A stretch of 64,000 nucleotides of DNA from JAOUEA01 sp038249195 (GCA_038249195.1 JBBRWM010000001.1:124001-188000); one strand, 5' to 3'. Shown: positions 17,182 to 25,560, counted from the first letter of the stretch. The notes: generated by a model from the sequence alone, not told the origin. Translations and numbers: made by a program.

Positions 17182-18100
17182 GGACGTAGGTGAGCCAATC
17201 CGTGTGCGCGGGATCCTCGCCCTTCGTCGCGGCGAAGAACGCCGACTGCAGCTCTTTCGTCACGGGACCGCGGTGCCCCTCCGCCACCGCGCGGTCGTCA
17301 ACTTCACGGATAGGCGTGAGTTCCGCGGCGGTTCCCGTGAAGAAGCACTCCTCCGCGTTGTACAGGTCCGAGCGGGTGAGGTTGTCCTCGCGCACGTCGT
17401 ACCCGGCGTCGCGTGCGAGCAGGATCACCGTGCTCCGCGTGACGCCGTCGAGGCAGCCCGCCTGGATGGGCGGCGTGGTGAGGACGCCGTCGCGCACGAT
17501 GAAGACGTTCTCGCCGGAGCCGTCGGTGATGAAGCCTGCCTCGTTCAGCATGATGGCCTCGTCGTAGCCGGCCTTCAGGCTCTCGATCTTGGCCAGCTGG
17601 CTGTTGATGTACTGACCGCTGGCCTTAGCGGCCGCCGGGAGGCTGTTCTGGCCGTTGCGGCGCCAGCTGCTGATCTTGACGCGGACGCCCCGTTCGAGCG
17701 CGTCCTCGCCCAGGTAAGCCCCCCACGGCCACACGGCGATGCTCACGTTGACGGCGGCCTGCAGGGGGTTCACGCCCATCTCCCCGTAACCGCGGAACGC
17801 CAATGGCCGTATGTAGCACGCGTCCAAGCCGTTGGCGATGATGAGGTCCTTCGTCGCCTGCACGAGCGCCTCGTGCGAGAAGGGGATGTCCATGTGGTAC
17901 AGCTTGGCGCTGCGGAAGAGGCGCCGGAGGTGTTCGTCGAGGTGCCAGACCGCGGCGCCGCGCTCGGTCTCGTACGCCCGGATGCCCTCGAAGACGCCGC
18001 TGCCGTAGTGCAGTGCGTGGCTGAGCACGTGGATCTTGGCATCGCGCCAGGGCACGAGCTCGCCGTCCATCCAGATGGTTTCGACCTCGGCGATCGGCAC
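17174..18100 (-). CDS. ilvE: Branched-chain amino acid aminotransferase
   Basis: A 308-residue class IV PLP aminotransferase, the last step of Leu, Ile and Val synthesis. SHALHYGSGVFEGIRAY is the N-terminal signature, PAAAKASGQYINSQLAK carries the PLP Lys, and DEAIMLNEAGFITDGSGENVFIVRDG and EECFFTGTAAELTPI complete the active site. The start is GTG 18100 with GGGAGG eight bases upstream, giving the usual family length; a longer frame upstream has no family similarity. A TATCCT hexamer near 18152 may be the -10 of its promoter. Downstream pepN overlaps it. Confidence 0.92.
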   Translation of the reverse strand: MPIAEVETIWMDGELVPWRDAKIHVLSHALHYGSGVFEGIRAYETERGAAVWHLDEHLRRLFRSAKLYHMDIPFSHEALVQATKDLIIANGLDACYIRPLAFRGYGEMGVNPLQAAVNVSIAVWPWGAYLGEDALERGVRVKISSWRRNGQNSLPAAAKASGQYINSQLAKIESLKAGYDEAIMLNEAGFITDGSGENVFIVRDGVLTTPPIQAGCLDGVTRSTVILLARDAGYDVREDNLTRSDLYNAEECFFTGTAAELTPIREVDDRAVAEGHRGPVTKELQSAFFAATKGEDPAHTDWLTYVRG

Positions 18101-18183
18101 CTCGGCAACCTCCCGGTGTCGGGCCCCCCTGCGGTGCCCGTGCTCGAACAAGGATACCGGGCGCCCGCCCCGCCGCAGGAGGC

Positions 18184-18969
18184 TCACGCGAGGTCGTACG
18201 CGCGCCAGACCACCTCGTAGCGTTGGCGCGGCAGGCGATCGAGGGGACCGAATCGGCCCTCCGCCCACGACCGAACCTCCGCCGCCGCGCGCAGGCGCTC
18301 TGCCTCCGGCATCGACCAGGTCCACGAATGCCGGTTCTGCTCCAGTGCGTTCATGAACGCGCCGGCTCCGTCCCGTTCGGTGTCGCCGTGGGGCGGCAGC
18401 GCGCGCGGCCGCCCGCCGAGGCGGGCCACGACCTCATCGAGGGTCGCCCAGTCGCCCCAATCGAGGCCGGCGGGGGCGTTCGGGATGCCGGCCACCTCGA
18501 CGAAGCGCCGCTGGATCTCACGCCTGGGACCCTCACCCAAGGTTCCCTGGCTCACGAGGATCGCCCCACGGGGATGGACCACGCGCACCAGCTCCTCGAT
18601 CGCGCTCGTCCAGGCCGGGATCAGGTGCAGCACCCACCGCAGGTAAGCCGCGCCGAAGACGGATGGTGCGAACGGGAGCCGTGTCGCGTCGCCCTGTACG
18701 AGCGGGATGCGCCGATCGGGGGCCATCTTGTCCACGAGGCGTTCCAGCATGGGACGCGACAGGTCCAGGCCGACGACGTCGACGCCGCGGTCGTGCAACG
18801 GGAGCGCCACCTGGCCGGTGCCCACGCCGATCTCCAGGATCCGGTCCCTGCCGTCGCACTCGCGGGCGAGCGTGTCGACGGTTCTCCGCATCCCCGCCGC
18901 CGACAGTCCGCGGGTCTCGTCGTAGTAGGTGGCCGCCCGATCGAACGGGATCGAGGAGCCCGGCGTCAT
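18184..18969 (-). CDS. SAM-dependent class I methyltransferase
   Basis: A 261-residue methyltransferase. Motif I is ILEIGVGTGQVALPL, motif II begins VVGLDLSRPMLERL, and post-motif residues include LVQGDATRLPFAPSVFGAAYLRWVLHL, typical of the UbiE/methyltransferase-11 group. The start ATG 18969 overlaps the stop of the Rieske-less oxygenase (ATGA), so the two are co-translated. The substrate is not evident. Its company (oxygenase, GcvT-like protein, FAD oxidoreductase) suggests the cluster both adds and removes methyl groups, which is inference. Confidence 0.82.
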   Translation of the reverse strand: MTPGSSIPFDRAATYYDETRGLSAAGMRRTVDTLARECDGRDRILEIGVGTGQVALPLHDRGVDVVGLDLSRPMLERLVDKMAPDRRIPLVQGDATRLPFAPSVFGAAYLRWVLHLIPAWTSAIEELVRVVHPRGAILVSQGTLGEGPRREIQRRFVEVAGIPNAPAGLDWGDWATLDEVVARLGGRPRALPPHGDTERDGAGAFMNALEQNRHSWTWSMPEAERLRAAAEVRSWAEGRFGPLDRLPRQRYEVVWRAYDLA

Positions 18970-19928
18970 GGGTTCCCGAGGGCCTCGCGGCGTGGGACGG
19001 CGGCGGACTCGAGCACGACCGGGCGCTCCCTCACTCCCCCATCGAGGTAGCCCTGCGCGATCATCCGCATCCACAGGTACGGCCCCGCCTCCCAGGCGGT
19101 GCTGAGGGGACCGGGTCGGTACCCGCGCCCGTTCACGCTGCGCTGCAACGACTCACACGCGGCCCAGTCCTCGAGATTCGTGACGTCCCAGAAATCCACC
19201 GCGTAGGCGGGCGAGAACCCCTCGAGCGCCAGCGCCTCCGGGGGGAACAACCACTCGCACCCCACGTAGGAGCGATCGGGGGCCAGTGGCTCGATCCGAT
19301 GCGTGAGGACGTAGTCGGGATGCGGGCTCACCAACAGGTTGGGGAAGATGCCGAAATAGCCGACCTCGCGGAGTTGGCGGTCGTCGAGCCCGCGCAACGG
19401 GATCCCGCCGGACCTTCCGTCCAGCGACATCGTCTCGGCGTTTGGGTACAGATCCATCGGACCGGCCACGAACTGGCCAAGGAGCGGGATCGAGTACCCG
19501 CTGTCCGGCGGGGTGACGCGGCAGAGCGCGGGATGGATCTGCGCGCAGTGGTAGCACTCCTGGAAGTTCTCGTGCACGAACTTCCAGTTGGCACGGATCT
19601 CGTAGCCGTGACGCGCCGCGACCACGAGGCGCTCGGGCTCCCAGGGAGCCAGCAGCTCCCAGAGGTTGCCGAACTGCTCCTCGTCGTCGATGCCGTCGGG
19701 GTCCGCACGCACGAAGGCCCAGCCGCCACGCTCGATCTGTCCCTCGGCCCGCCGGTGGAGCCCGGCGCGACCCACGCACATCCACGACGGTGAGAAGAAC
19801 CGCTCGCGTTCCCACGCGAGGATCTCCGGCGCGGTGTACGCGATGCCCGGCAAGCCGACGGAAGAGCCGAACGGGCGGACGACCAGCTCGAGGGCCTCTC
19901 GCTCCAACAGGGGGACGGGCGGACGCAT
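18966..19928 (-). CDS. Ring-hydroxylating-type oxygenase alpha subunit lacking the Rieske domain
   Basis: A 320-residue protein related to Rieske non-heme iron oxygenases (GbcA/stachydrine-demethylase-like). The catalytic domain is intact: ANWKFVHENFQECYHCAQIHP supplies His127 and His132, and NLEDWAACESLQRSV supplies Asp254 of the 2-His-1-carboxylate iron site. The segment before the Rieske domain (APEILAWERERFFSPSWMCVGRA) is also present. The sequence then passes from AEGQI (residues 61-65) straight to ERGGWAFVRADPDG, which in relatives lies after the iron-sulfur domain. About 80-90 residues carrying CxH...CxxH are missing, in frame. The start ATG 19928 lies six bases behind TAGCAT. Such a protein would need an outside electron donor, or may not be an oxygenase. 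Confidence 0.8.
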   Translation of the reverse strand: MRPPVPLLEREALELVVRPFGSSVGLPGIAYTAPEILAWERERFFSPSWMCVGRAGLHRRAEGQIERGGWAFVRADPDGIDDEEQFGNLWELLAPWEPERLVVAARHGYEIRANWKFVHENFQECYHCAQIHPALCRVTPPDSGYSIPLLGQFVAGPMDLYPNAETMSLDGRSGGIPLRGLDDRQLREVGYFGIFPNLLVSPHPDYVLTHRIEPLAPDRSYVGCEWLFPPEALALEGFSPAYAVDFWDVTNLEDWAACESLQRSVNGRGYRPGPLSTAWEAGPYLWMRMIAQGYLDGGVRERPVVLESAAVPRREALGNP

Positions 19929-19934
19929 CCCTGG

Positions 19935-19940
19935 ATGCTA
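19935..19940 (-). promoter_or_regulatory. -10 element TAGCAT, leaderless-type, for Rieske-less oxygenase
   Basis: TAGCAT six bases before ATG 19928. It suggests that the oxygenase and methyltransferase genes can be transcribed separately from yqgE and the genes before it. Confidence 0.42.
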
Positions 19941-19959
19941 CGCCGACCGCACGGCGCGG

Positions 19960-20511
19960 TCAGTTCAGCGAGGGGTCATCCGGCATCAGGCGGAGCAGAT
20001 CGAAGGCAGATCCCTTGCGCCGCAAAACATCATCCCAGAGATGGGAAGGGTCCGGATGGAACACGTCCTCGGGGCGCGCGGGTTCGGTCACCCAGGAGTC
20101 CTCTCCCAACTCGGCCTCGAGCTGCCCCGAACCCCATCCCGCGTACCCGGCGAAGACGCGCGCGCGCCGGATCCGCTGGACGGCCGGGTCGGGCTCGGCC
20201 GCAAGGAACCCGATCGTCCCGAGCGCGATGACCTCGGCAGCGCTGGGATCCACGAAGTCCGCCAGCACCACGACCCCCTCGGGCTCGACCGGACCCCCCG
20301 CGTAGACCGGCGCATCCGCCTCCACGAGGTCCCGCAGGGCCGGGACGGCCTCGTGCACCGGCACCTCGAGCGACCGGTTCAGGACCACGCCCACCGCGCC
20401 GTCGTCATCGTGGTGCCCGACGAGGATCACCGTGCGGCGGAAGTGCGGGTCGAACAACGACGGACCCGCGATCAACAGGTGGCCTGTGAGCGCTCCCATA
20501 CGCCCTATCAT
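19960..20511 (-). CDS. YqgE/AlgH (UPF0301) family protein
   Basis: A 183-residue protein of the conserved, poorly understood YqgE/AlgH family. The opening GHLLIAGPSLFDPHFRRTVILVGHHDDDGAVGVVLNR and the later YAGWGSGQLEAEL are family hallmarks. Its role is not settled in any organism. ATG 20511 is placed seven bases after the stop of the GcvT-like gene, with GAGG four bases upstream; ATG 20499 is an alternative. It sits inside an operon-like run with oxidative demethylation-type genes, which gives no clear clue to function. Confidence 0.88.
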   Translation of the reverse strand: MIGRMGALTGHLLIAGPSLFDPHFRRTVILVGHHDDDGAVGVVLNRSLEVPVHEAVPALRDLVEADAPVYAGGPVEPEGVVVLADFVDPSAAEVIALGTIGFLAAEPDPAVQRIRRARVFAGYAGWGSGQLEAELGEDSWVTEPARPEDVFHPDPSHLWDDVLRRKGSAFDLLRLMPDDPSLN

Positions 20512-20517
20512 GACGCC

Positions 20518-21675
20518 TCAGCCCGTGGCCGGGATCTCCTTCTTCGGATCCAGGAACGGGAGCGCCCGCACGGTGGCCGTCATCGGCCCTGTCGGCGACG
20601 TGATCTCCAGGCGCGTCCCCTCGGCGGCGCGATCGATCGGCACCCAGACGTAGCCCATGTTGAAGTCGAGGCGCGGCGAGTGAGACGCGCTCACGAGGCG
20701 GCCGATACTCCGCCCGGCGTCCGTGACCGGCCAGAAGTCCTCGAGCCACATGCCCAGCGGCTCCCCGTCGATCTCCACGCCCACGAGCTTCTCGCGGACG
20801 CCCCGTTCGCGGATCGCCGTGAGCGCGTCGCGGGAGACGAACGCGTTGGCGTTATCGAACTCCACCAGCCGCTCGAGCCCGGTGATCTGGTAGGGGTTGT
20901 TCGTGACGTCCATGTCGTTGCCGTAGTTGAAGATGCCGGCCTCCATGCGCCGCTGGTCGCTGGGCGCGATCGCGCGCAGCTCGAACTCCTCCCCCGCCGT
21001 CATGATGGTCTCCCACAGCTCCCCCGCCGCCGAGGCGTCGCGCAGGTACACCTCGTAGCCGAGCTCCGCGCTCCAGCCGGTCCTCGAGACCACCACCGGG
21101 ATGCCACCGAGCTCGGTCTGCTTGTGCCAGTAGTACTTCTGGTCCGCGACCGCGTCTCCGAAGAGCTTGCGGACAAGCGGCTTGGATCGTGGGCCCTGGA
21201 TCTGCAGGGGGCTCACGTCGGGTTCGCGGATCTCAACGTCCATGTTGGCGAAGGCCTGCACGCCGAGGGCGTAGAGCAAGGCGTCCGAGTCAGACAGCGA
21301 GAGCCAGAAGTGGTCCTCGGCGAGCCTCAGCAGGATCGGATCGTTGACGATGCCGCCGTCGGGCGCGCAGAGCAGGACGTACTTGCATTGCTCGGGCCGA
21401 GTCTCGGAGAGGTCACGCGGGGTGAGGAGCTGGGTGAACCGGGCGGCGTCGGGGCCGACGATCTCGACCTGACGCTCCACCGCCACGTCCCAGAGGGTCA
21501 CCTTCTCGACGAGGTGCCAGTACTCCTCGACGTCGTCGTCGTAGAGGGTGGGGATCAGCATGTGGTTGTAGAGGTCCCAGCTCGTGGCGCCGGCCTCGAC
21601 GGTCTTGGCGAAATACGGAGACTTCTTGTACCAGCTCGCGAAGTAGAACGGGAACGATCGGTTCTGCTCGGCCAT
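20518..21675 (-). CDS. GcvT-like aminomethyltransferase / demethylase
   Basis: A 385-residue protein of the GcvT superfamily, closer to the DmdA and dimethylglycine-type tetrahydrofolate demethylases than to the glycine cleavage T protein. Markers are DVAVERQVEIVGPDAARFTQLLTPRDL, ISPLQ-type IQGPRSKPLV, VVVSRTGWSAELGYEVYL and RRMEAGIFNYGNDMD, the last being the region of the folate-site acid. Members move a methyl or methylene group from an N- or S-methyl compound to tetrahydrofolate. It is six bases downstream of the FAD oxidoreductase and seven upstream of yqgE, so clearly operonic. The substrate, possibly a methylated amine or sulfonium, is inferred. Confidence 0.83.
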   Translation of the reverse strand: MAEQNRSFPFYFASWYKKSPYFAKTVEAGATSWDLYNHMLIPTLYDDDVEEYWHLVEKVTLWDVAVERQVEIVGPDAARFTQLLTPRDLSETRPEQCKYVLLCAPDGGIVNDPILLRLAEDHFWLSLSDSDALLYALGVQAFANMDVEIREPDVSPLQIQGPRSKPLVRKLFGDAVADQKYYWHKQTELGGIPVVVSRTGWSAELGYEVYLRDASAAGELWETIMTAGEEFELRAIAPSDQRRMEAGIFNYGNDMDVTNNPYQITGLERLVEFDNANAFVSRDALTAIRERGVREKLVGVEIDGEPLGMWLEDFWPVTDAGRSIGRLVSASHSPRLDFNMGYVWVPIDRAAEGTRLEITSPTGPMTATVRALPFLDPKKEIPATG

Positions 21676-21681
21676 CGTCAG

Positions 21682-23301
21682 CTACGTCCCTTTCCGTCGG
21701 AGGAGCCCGCGTCGGCGGTCGGACCTGATCTGCCGATACGCGTTGTAGCCGGGGATGCCGCACACGCCGCCCCCGCCGTGGGTTGCGCTGGAGGCCTGGT
21801 AGAGCCCCGAGATCGGGGTTCGGTAGTCGGCGTAGCCGGGCGCCGGACGCATGTGGAACAACTGCTCGGCGGAGAGCTCCCCGTGGAAGATGTTGCCGCC
21901 GATCAGCCCGTACTCGTGCTCCATCTCGTAAGGCCCGATCACCTGCCGGTGGATCACCGACTGCGCGAACCCCGGCGCGAGCTCGTCGTAGCCGGCGATG
22001 ACGCGGTCGGCGTAGGCCTCGAGCTCTTCGGTGTGGGGCTCCTCGCTCCACTCGTGGGGCACCCATTGGGTGAACAGCGACACGATGTGGCATCCGTCGG
22101 GCGCGAGCGTTCGGTCGAACACCGTGGGCATCACGCCGTCACTGAACGGAGCGGTGGCGGGCAGTCCCGCACGCGCCTGTTCGAACGCCTTCTCGAGATA
22201 GGAGACGGAATGGGCGAGTTCGAACCCGCCGGTGAGGTCCGTGAGCTCGGGCTTGGCGGTGAACACCGGCGCCGCGGACAGCGCCGCGTTGATCTTCACG
22301 ACCCCGCTGCGGCTCTTCCACCGCTCGATATCGGCGACGAAGTCCGCCGGGAGCTCGGAGTGCTCGAGCTGCTCGAGGAACGTGATCCTCGGGTGCACGG
22401 CCGTGACCACGACGGGGGCGGCGATCTCCTCTCCTCCCTCGAGCACCACGCCGCGGACGGCCGCGCCGCGCGTGAGGATCCTGGCGACGCGGGCGTTCGT
22501 GCGGATCTCCGCTCCGAAGTCCCGGGCGCTCGCGGCGATGGCGTCGGAGACCGCGCCCATCCCGCCCTCGGGGACCGCCCACCCGCCCAGGTGCCCGTCG
22601 CCGACGTCGCCGATGGAGTGGTGCGCCATCACGTAGCCGGTTCCCGGCTCGTGCGGGCCGGCCCAGGTCCCGATCAGCCCGTTGAGGGCCATCACCGTCT
22701 TGACCTGATCCGTTTCGAAGAACCGATCCAAGATGTCCACGATGCTCATGGTCATCAGGCGCGTGACGTCCCCGATCGTCTTGACGTCGAGGCCGCGGAA
22801 CCGCCACGCCAGGCGGAGCTGCTCCAGCAGATCCGCCGGCCGCTTCGACCCCACGGCGGGGGGGATCGACATCAGCATGGGCCCGAGGACCTCGGCCAGC
22901 CCCCCGATCCACGCGTCCCATCGCTCGATCGCCTCGGCGTCCCTTGTGGAGAACTTGGCGAACTCGGCGAAGTTCTTCGCCGCGTCGTCGTCGTATTGGA
23001 CGATGCAACGCCCGTCGGGAAAGGGGAGGAAATACGGTCCCACGGGGTAGTGCCGGTAGCCGTGCTCCGCGAGCTTGAGGTCACGCTGGATCGTGTCGGG
23101 CATCAGGCTCATGACGTAGCTGAGCGTCGTGACCTTGAACTCGGGCGCCTCCGGCCACGGAGCCATCGTGTCCGCCGCGCCGCCGACCTTGTGGCGGGCC
23201 TCCAGGACGACCGTGCGCGCCCCGGCGCGGGCAAGGTAGGCCCCCGCCACGAGCCCGTTGTGCCCGCCGCCGATGACGATGGCGTGGTAGCCAGCTCCCA
23301 T
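21682..23301 (-). CDS. FAD-dependent oxidoreductase, phytoene-desaturase / PYROXD2-like
   Basis: A 539-residue flavoprotein. The N-terminal Rossmann motif is AIVIGGGHNGLVAGAYLARAG, followed by VVLEARHKVGGAADT. The C-terminal FAD motif includes GLYQASSATHGGGGVCGIPGYNAYRQI. It belongs to the phytoene desaturase-like group that includes PYROXD2, a group present widely in bacteria that do not make carotenoids. The start is ATG 23301 with GGGGGAGG seven bases upstream, preferred over 23364 because the FAD motif then begins near residue 5. Next to a GcvT-like demethylase it may oxidise a C-N or C-C bond of the same substrate; this is inference. Real carotenoid synthesis is unlikely, as no crtB or crtE is present. 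Confidence 0.84.
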   Translation of the reverse strand: MGAGYHAIVIGGGHNGLVAGAYLARAGARTVVLEARHKVGGAADTMAPWPEAPEFKVTTLSYVMSLMPDTIQRDLKLAEHGYRHYPVGPYFLPFPDGRCIVQYDDDAAKNFAEFAKFSTRDAEAIERWDAWIGGLAEVLGPMLMSIPPAVGSKRPADLLEQLRLAWRFRGLDVKTIGDVTRLMTMSIVDILDRFFETDQVKTVMALNGLIGTWAGPHEPGTGYVMAHHSIGDVGDGHLGGWAVPEGGMGAVSDAIAASARDFGAEIRTNARVARILTRGAAVRGVVLEGGEEIAAPVVVTAVHPRITFLEQLEHSELPADFVADIERWKSRSGVVKINAALSAAPVFTAKPELTDLTGGFELAHSVSYLEKAFEQARAGLPATAPFSDGVMPTVFDRTLAPDGCHIVSLFTQWVPHEWSEEPHTEELEAYADRVIAGYDELAPGFAQSVIHRQVIGPYEMEHEYGLIGGNIFHGELSAEQLFHMRPAPGYADYRTPISGLYQASSATHGGGGVCGIPGYNAYRQIRSDRRRGLLRRKGT

Positions 23302-23378
23302 CTCGCTGCCTCCCCCTCTCTGGGACCTCCGATCTGGCCTCCGATCCAGCCGGAACGACGCCACGGTACCCTGAACGA

Positions 23379-24617
23379 CTATTCAAGGCCCGCGGTGGCC
23401 GCGACGGCGGACCCCTCGGCCTCGTCGAGCCCCGGCTCCGAGAGGCGGCGGAGCGGCCACAGGACGACGGTGGCGATCGTCGCCGCCACGCCACCGAGGA
23501 GATACACGTGGCGCGGACCCACCGCGCCCAGAACGGGCCCCGCGAACACGTAGGCCACCGCGAGGCCGAGGGAAAGGGCAGCCTCGAAGGCCGCCATCAC
23601 CCGGCTGCGCACGGCGTCCGGGGTCCGGCGCTGCATGATGCCCGTCTCCGCCACGATCGTGACGCCGTCACTCGTCCCCATGATGAGCCCGAAGACGAGC
23701 ACGAGAGAGAACAGCGGCGCGACCCCCACACCCAGGTGCCCCACGGCGATCCCGGCGGCGCCGAGCACCAGCCACAGGGGCTCGGTCCTCGCCGTGAGCT
23801 TGCGCGCCAACACCGATCCCAGGACCGACCCGCCGCCCCAGAACGCGATCAGCGCGCCGAATCCGACGGCGCCCACCCCGAACGACTGGGCCAGCGGGGC
23901 ATCGGCGACCATGCCCATGCCGGCTCCGAGCAGGAACACGAGCCAGGCCAGGGTCATCCGCCGCAAGACCCGTTCACGCCACAGGAAGCGGATGCCGGCC
24001 GTGATCCCCTCGTGCTCCACGACGTCGGCCTCCTCGCGATGCTGCGAGAACCGGGCGCGCACCGACACGGTGAGCAGCACCGACACCAGGAACGTGACGG
24101 CGTTGAGGCCGAACACGACGTTCGGCCCGCGCAGCGGCCCGACCACGCCTACGAGCACGCCGCCGATCATCGGTCCGACCATGATGCCGGCGTTGCGTCC
24201 GATCCCGAGCAGGCTGTTGGCCCAGGCCACGTCTTCGTCGCCCTGCGCGAGCGCGGGGATCGCCGCGGCGGATGCCGAATAGAACGGCGATTCCGCAACC
24301 GCGGAGGCGAACGCCAACGGCACGAGGATCGTCGGGGCGTCGACGAACGCCATCGCCGCGAAGAATACCGCGGCCACGGCCTCGGCCCAGATCATGACCT
24401 TGCGGCGGTCGTAGCGGTCGCCGAGGTGGCCCGTGAACGGGCCGAGGATCCCCACCACACCGAACGTCAGCAGCAGCGTGCCCGATTGCCACGCCGCGGA
24501 TCGGGTCGAATGCCACACCGTGAACATCAACGCCGTGTACGCGGCGGCTCCTCCGGTCACCGAGATCAGGCGGCCGACGGCGAGTCGATGGATGTTCGCT
24601 CGAGGCGTGCGGATCAT
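23379..24617 (-). CDS. MFS transporter (DHA3/MFS_3-type exporter)
   Basis: A 412-residue major facilitator with about 12 membrane segments. The A-loop GHLGDRYDRRKVMIWAE between helices 2 and 3 and the sequence NSLLGIGRNAGIMVGPMIGGVLVGVVGP are typical of the MFS_3 drug-efflux-like group. The start is ATG 24617 with AGGAG six bases upstream. It lies 96 bases after a 29-codon reading frame and 77 bases before the FAD oxidoreductase, all on one strand. Cargo unknown; export of a small peptide or metabolite from the neighbouring genes is one possibility. Confidence 0.85.
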   Translation of the reverse strand: MIRTPRANIHRLAVGRLISVTGGAAAYTALMFTVWHSTRSAAWQSGTLLLTFGVVGILGPFTGHLGDRYDRRKVMIWAEAVAAVFFAAMAFVDAPTILVPLAFASAVAESPFYSASAAAIPALAQGDEDVAWANSLLGIGRNAGIMVGPMIGGVLVGVVGPLRGPNVVFGLNAVTFLVSVLLTVSVRARFSQHREEADVVEHEGITAGIRFLWRERVLRRMTLAWLVFLLGAGMGMVADAPLAQSFGVGAVGFGALIAFWGGGSVLGSVLARKLTARTEPLWLVLGAAGIAVGHLGVGVAPLFSLVLVFGLIMGTSDGVTIVAETGIMQRRTPDAVRSRVMAAFEAALSLGLAVAYVFAGPVLGAVGPRHVYLLGGVAATIATVVLWPLRRLSEPGLDEAEGSAVAATAGLE

Positions 24618-24713
24618 GAGTTACTCCTGCAGAGACGAAGTGCGGGGGGGGAACCGATGACGCGGGTGTGGCGGGCTCGATGACGGGCCTGGCACGGGAC
24701 GCGGGGGACCGCG

Positions 24714-24803
24714 TCAGACGGTGCCGGTGATCCAAGCCCCGTTGTCCGAGCCCCCGGTGATCGGGGTCCCGTTGATCGGGGTCATCGAGAAGGTCTGCCT
24801 CAT
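24714..24803 (-). CDS. Coupled 29-residue reading frame upstream of the MFS gene
   Basis: A short reading frame whose ATG (24803-24801) overlaps the TGA of the preceding membrane-protein gene as ATGA, the usual sign of translational coupling. The peptide begins MRQTFSMTPINGTPITGG and ends GAWITGTV. It is rich in Gly, Thr and Ile, has no Cys, and contains repeated PI(N/T)G steps that arise from a 15-base tandem repeat. It has no Shine-Dalgarno of its own. A leader or attenuator for the MFS gene, a secreted or modified peptide exported by the MFS pump, or chance are all possible. I know no family for it. Confidence 0.4.
   Translation of the reverse strand: MRQTFSMTPINGTPITGGSDNGAWITGTV
24754..24783. 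repeat. Two tandem copies of a 15-base unit
   Basis: Two adjacent copies, CCGGTGATCGGGGTC and CCGTTGATCGGGGTC, differ at one position. They fall inside the 29-codon frame and encode its repeated ProIle(Asn/Thr)Gly. A weaker third copy occurs near 24725-24737. Confidence 0.7.
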
Positions 24804-25480
24804 GATCGTGGAACTGTAGCACGCGCACCGTAAGCCAACGCCGAGCCGAGGAAGCCTTCCACGCGTGAGGCGATCGCGGCCTCGTGCGAGGCCACCGCGA
24901 GCTTCATCGCGCCGGGGACGGTGGGCTCGGTGGACGTGAGGATCGCGAACGTCCCGTCCTCCTGCCAGATGCACTGGCTAAGGAAGGGCGTGGGAACGCC
25001 GCCGCTCACGCATCGCATGGCTCCGCCGTCTCGGCGTACGGCCTCGAAGACCTTGGGATCCTGGAACACCTGCGCGTTGGTGCCGAGCACCTGGGCCGCG
25101 AAGGCGTCTAGGTTCCTCGCCTCCGCCTTTACGAACAGCGCCATGACGACGCGGCCGTGCTTGTTGCCGTAGACGCCGACGCGAACCTCGCCCTTCGTTC
25201 TTGCTTGGTAGCCGAGCGCGGTCTGAGTCTCGAGCGTCGGGTTGTCCACGCGCGGGTACCGCCCAAGGCGTTCGGGCAGGGAAGCCTGCGGTCGCGACAG
25301 CGCCCAATACCCGATGCCCAGGAGCGCCACGACCGCCACGACGGTGGAGATCCAGCCGAAGATGCGCGACCCGGCGCTCCGCGGCGCGTCCGCACGCCGC
25401 TCGTACCCCACGTCAGGCTTGCGGGGCGAATTCAGCTTGCGATAGGCCTCAGGCGGCGCATCGCGGGTCTCCTGAGCCAC
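24800..25480 (-). CDS. Single-pass membrane protein of unknown function
   Basis: A 226-residue protein. A charged N-terminal tail of about 38 residues is followed by one membrane helix (WISTVVAVVALLGIGYWALS, about residues 43-62) and a soluble domain that would lie outside the membrane. The outer domain has two Cys (MRCVSG and SQCIWQ) that could form a disulfide, and sequence such as VFQDPKVFEAVRRDGGAMRC. The start GTG 25480 has GAGAGGA five bases upstream. It follows serA by 80 bases and overlaps the 29-codon frame by four. I recognise no family. Confidence 0.65.
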   Translation of the reverse strand: MAQETRDAPPEAYRKLNSPRKPDVGYERRADAPRSAGSRIFGWISTVVAVVALLGIGYWALSRPQASLPERLGRYPRVDNPTLETQTALGYQARTKGEVRVGVYGNKHGRVVMALFVKAEARNLDAFAAQVLGTNAQVFQDPKVFEAVRRDGGAMRCVSGGVPTPFLSQCIWQEDGTFAILTSTEPTVPGAMKLAVASHEAAIASRVEGFLGSALAYGARATVPRS

Positions 25481-25560
25481 TTCGGTCCTCTCGCCGGGTG
25501 CTCGTGGCGAAGCCACTGGGGAAGGAATCGGCGGGGGGAACGTGGCGCTTGAGCGCGCGA

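Noticed and set aside
21682..23301. Carotenoid phytoene desaturase, which would supply retinal for heliorhodopsin
   Set aside because: The sequence fits the PYROXD2-like group and there are no crtB, crtE, lycopene cyclase or carotenoid oxygenase genes in the window.
19666..23553. A plus-strand frame of 1295 codons
   Set aside because: Antisense to four genes with clear family matches; low-complexity composition.
24618..24713. Riboswitch before the MFS gene
   Set aside because: No recognisable conserved core; the region is G-rich without a convincing fold.
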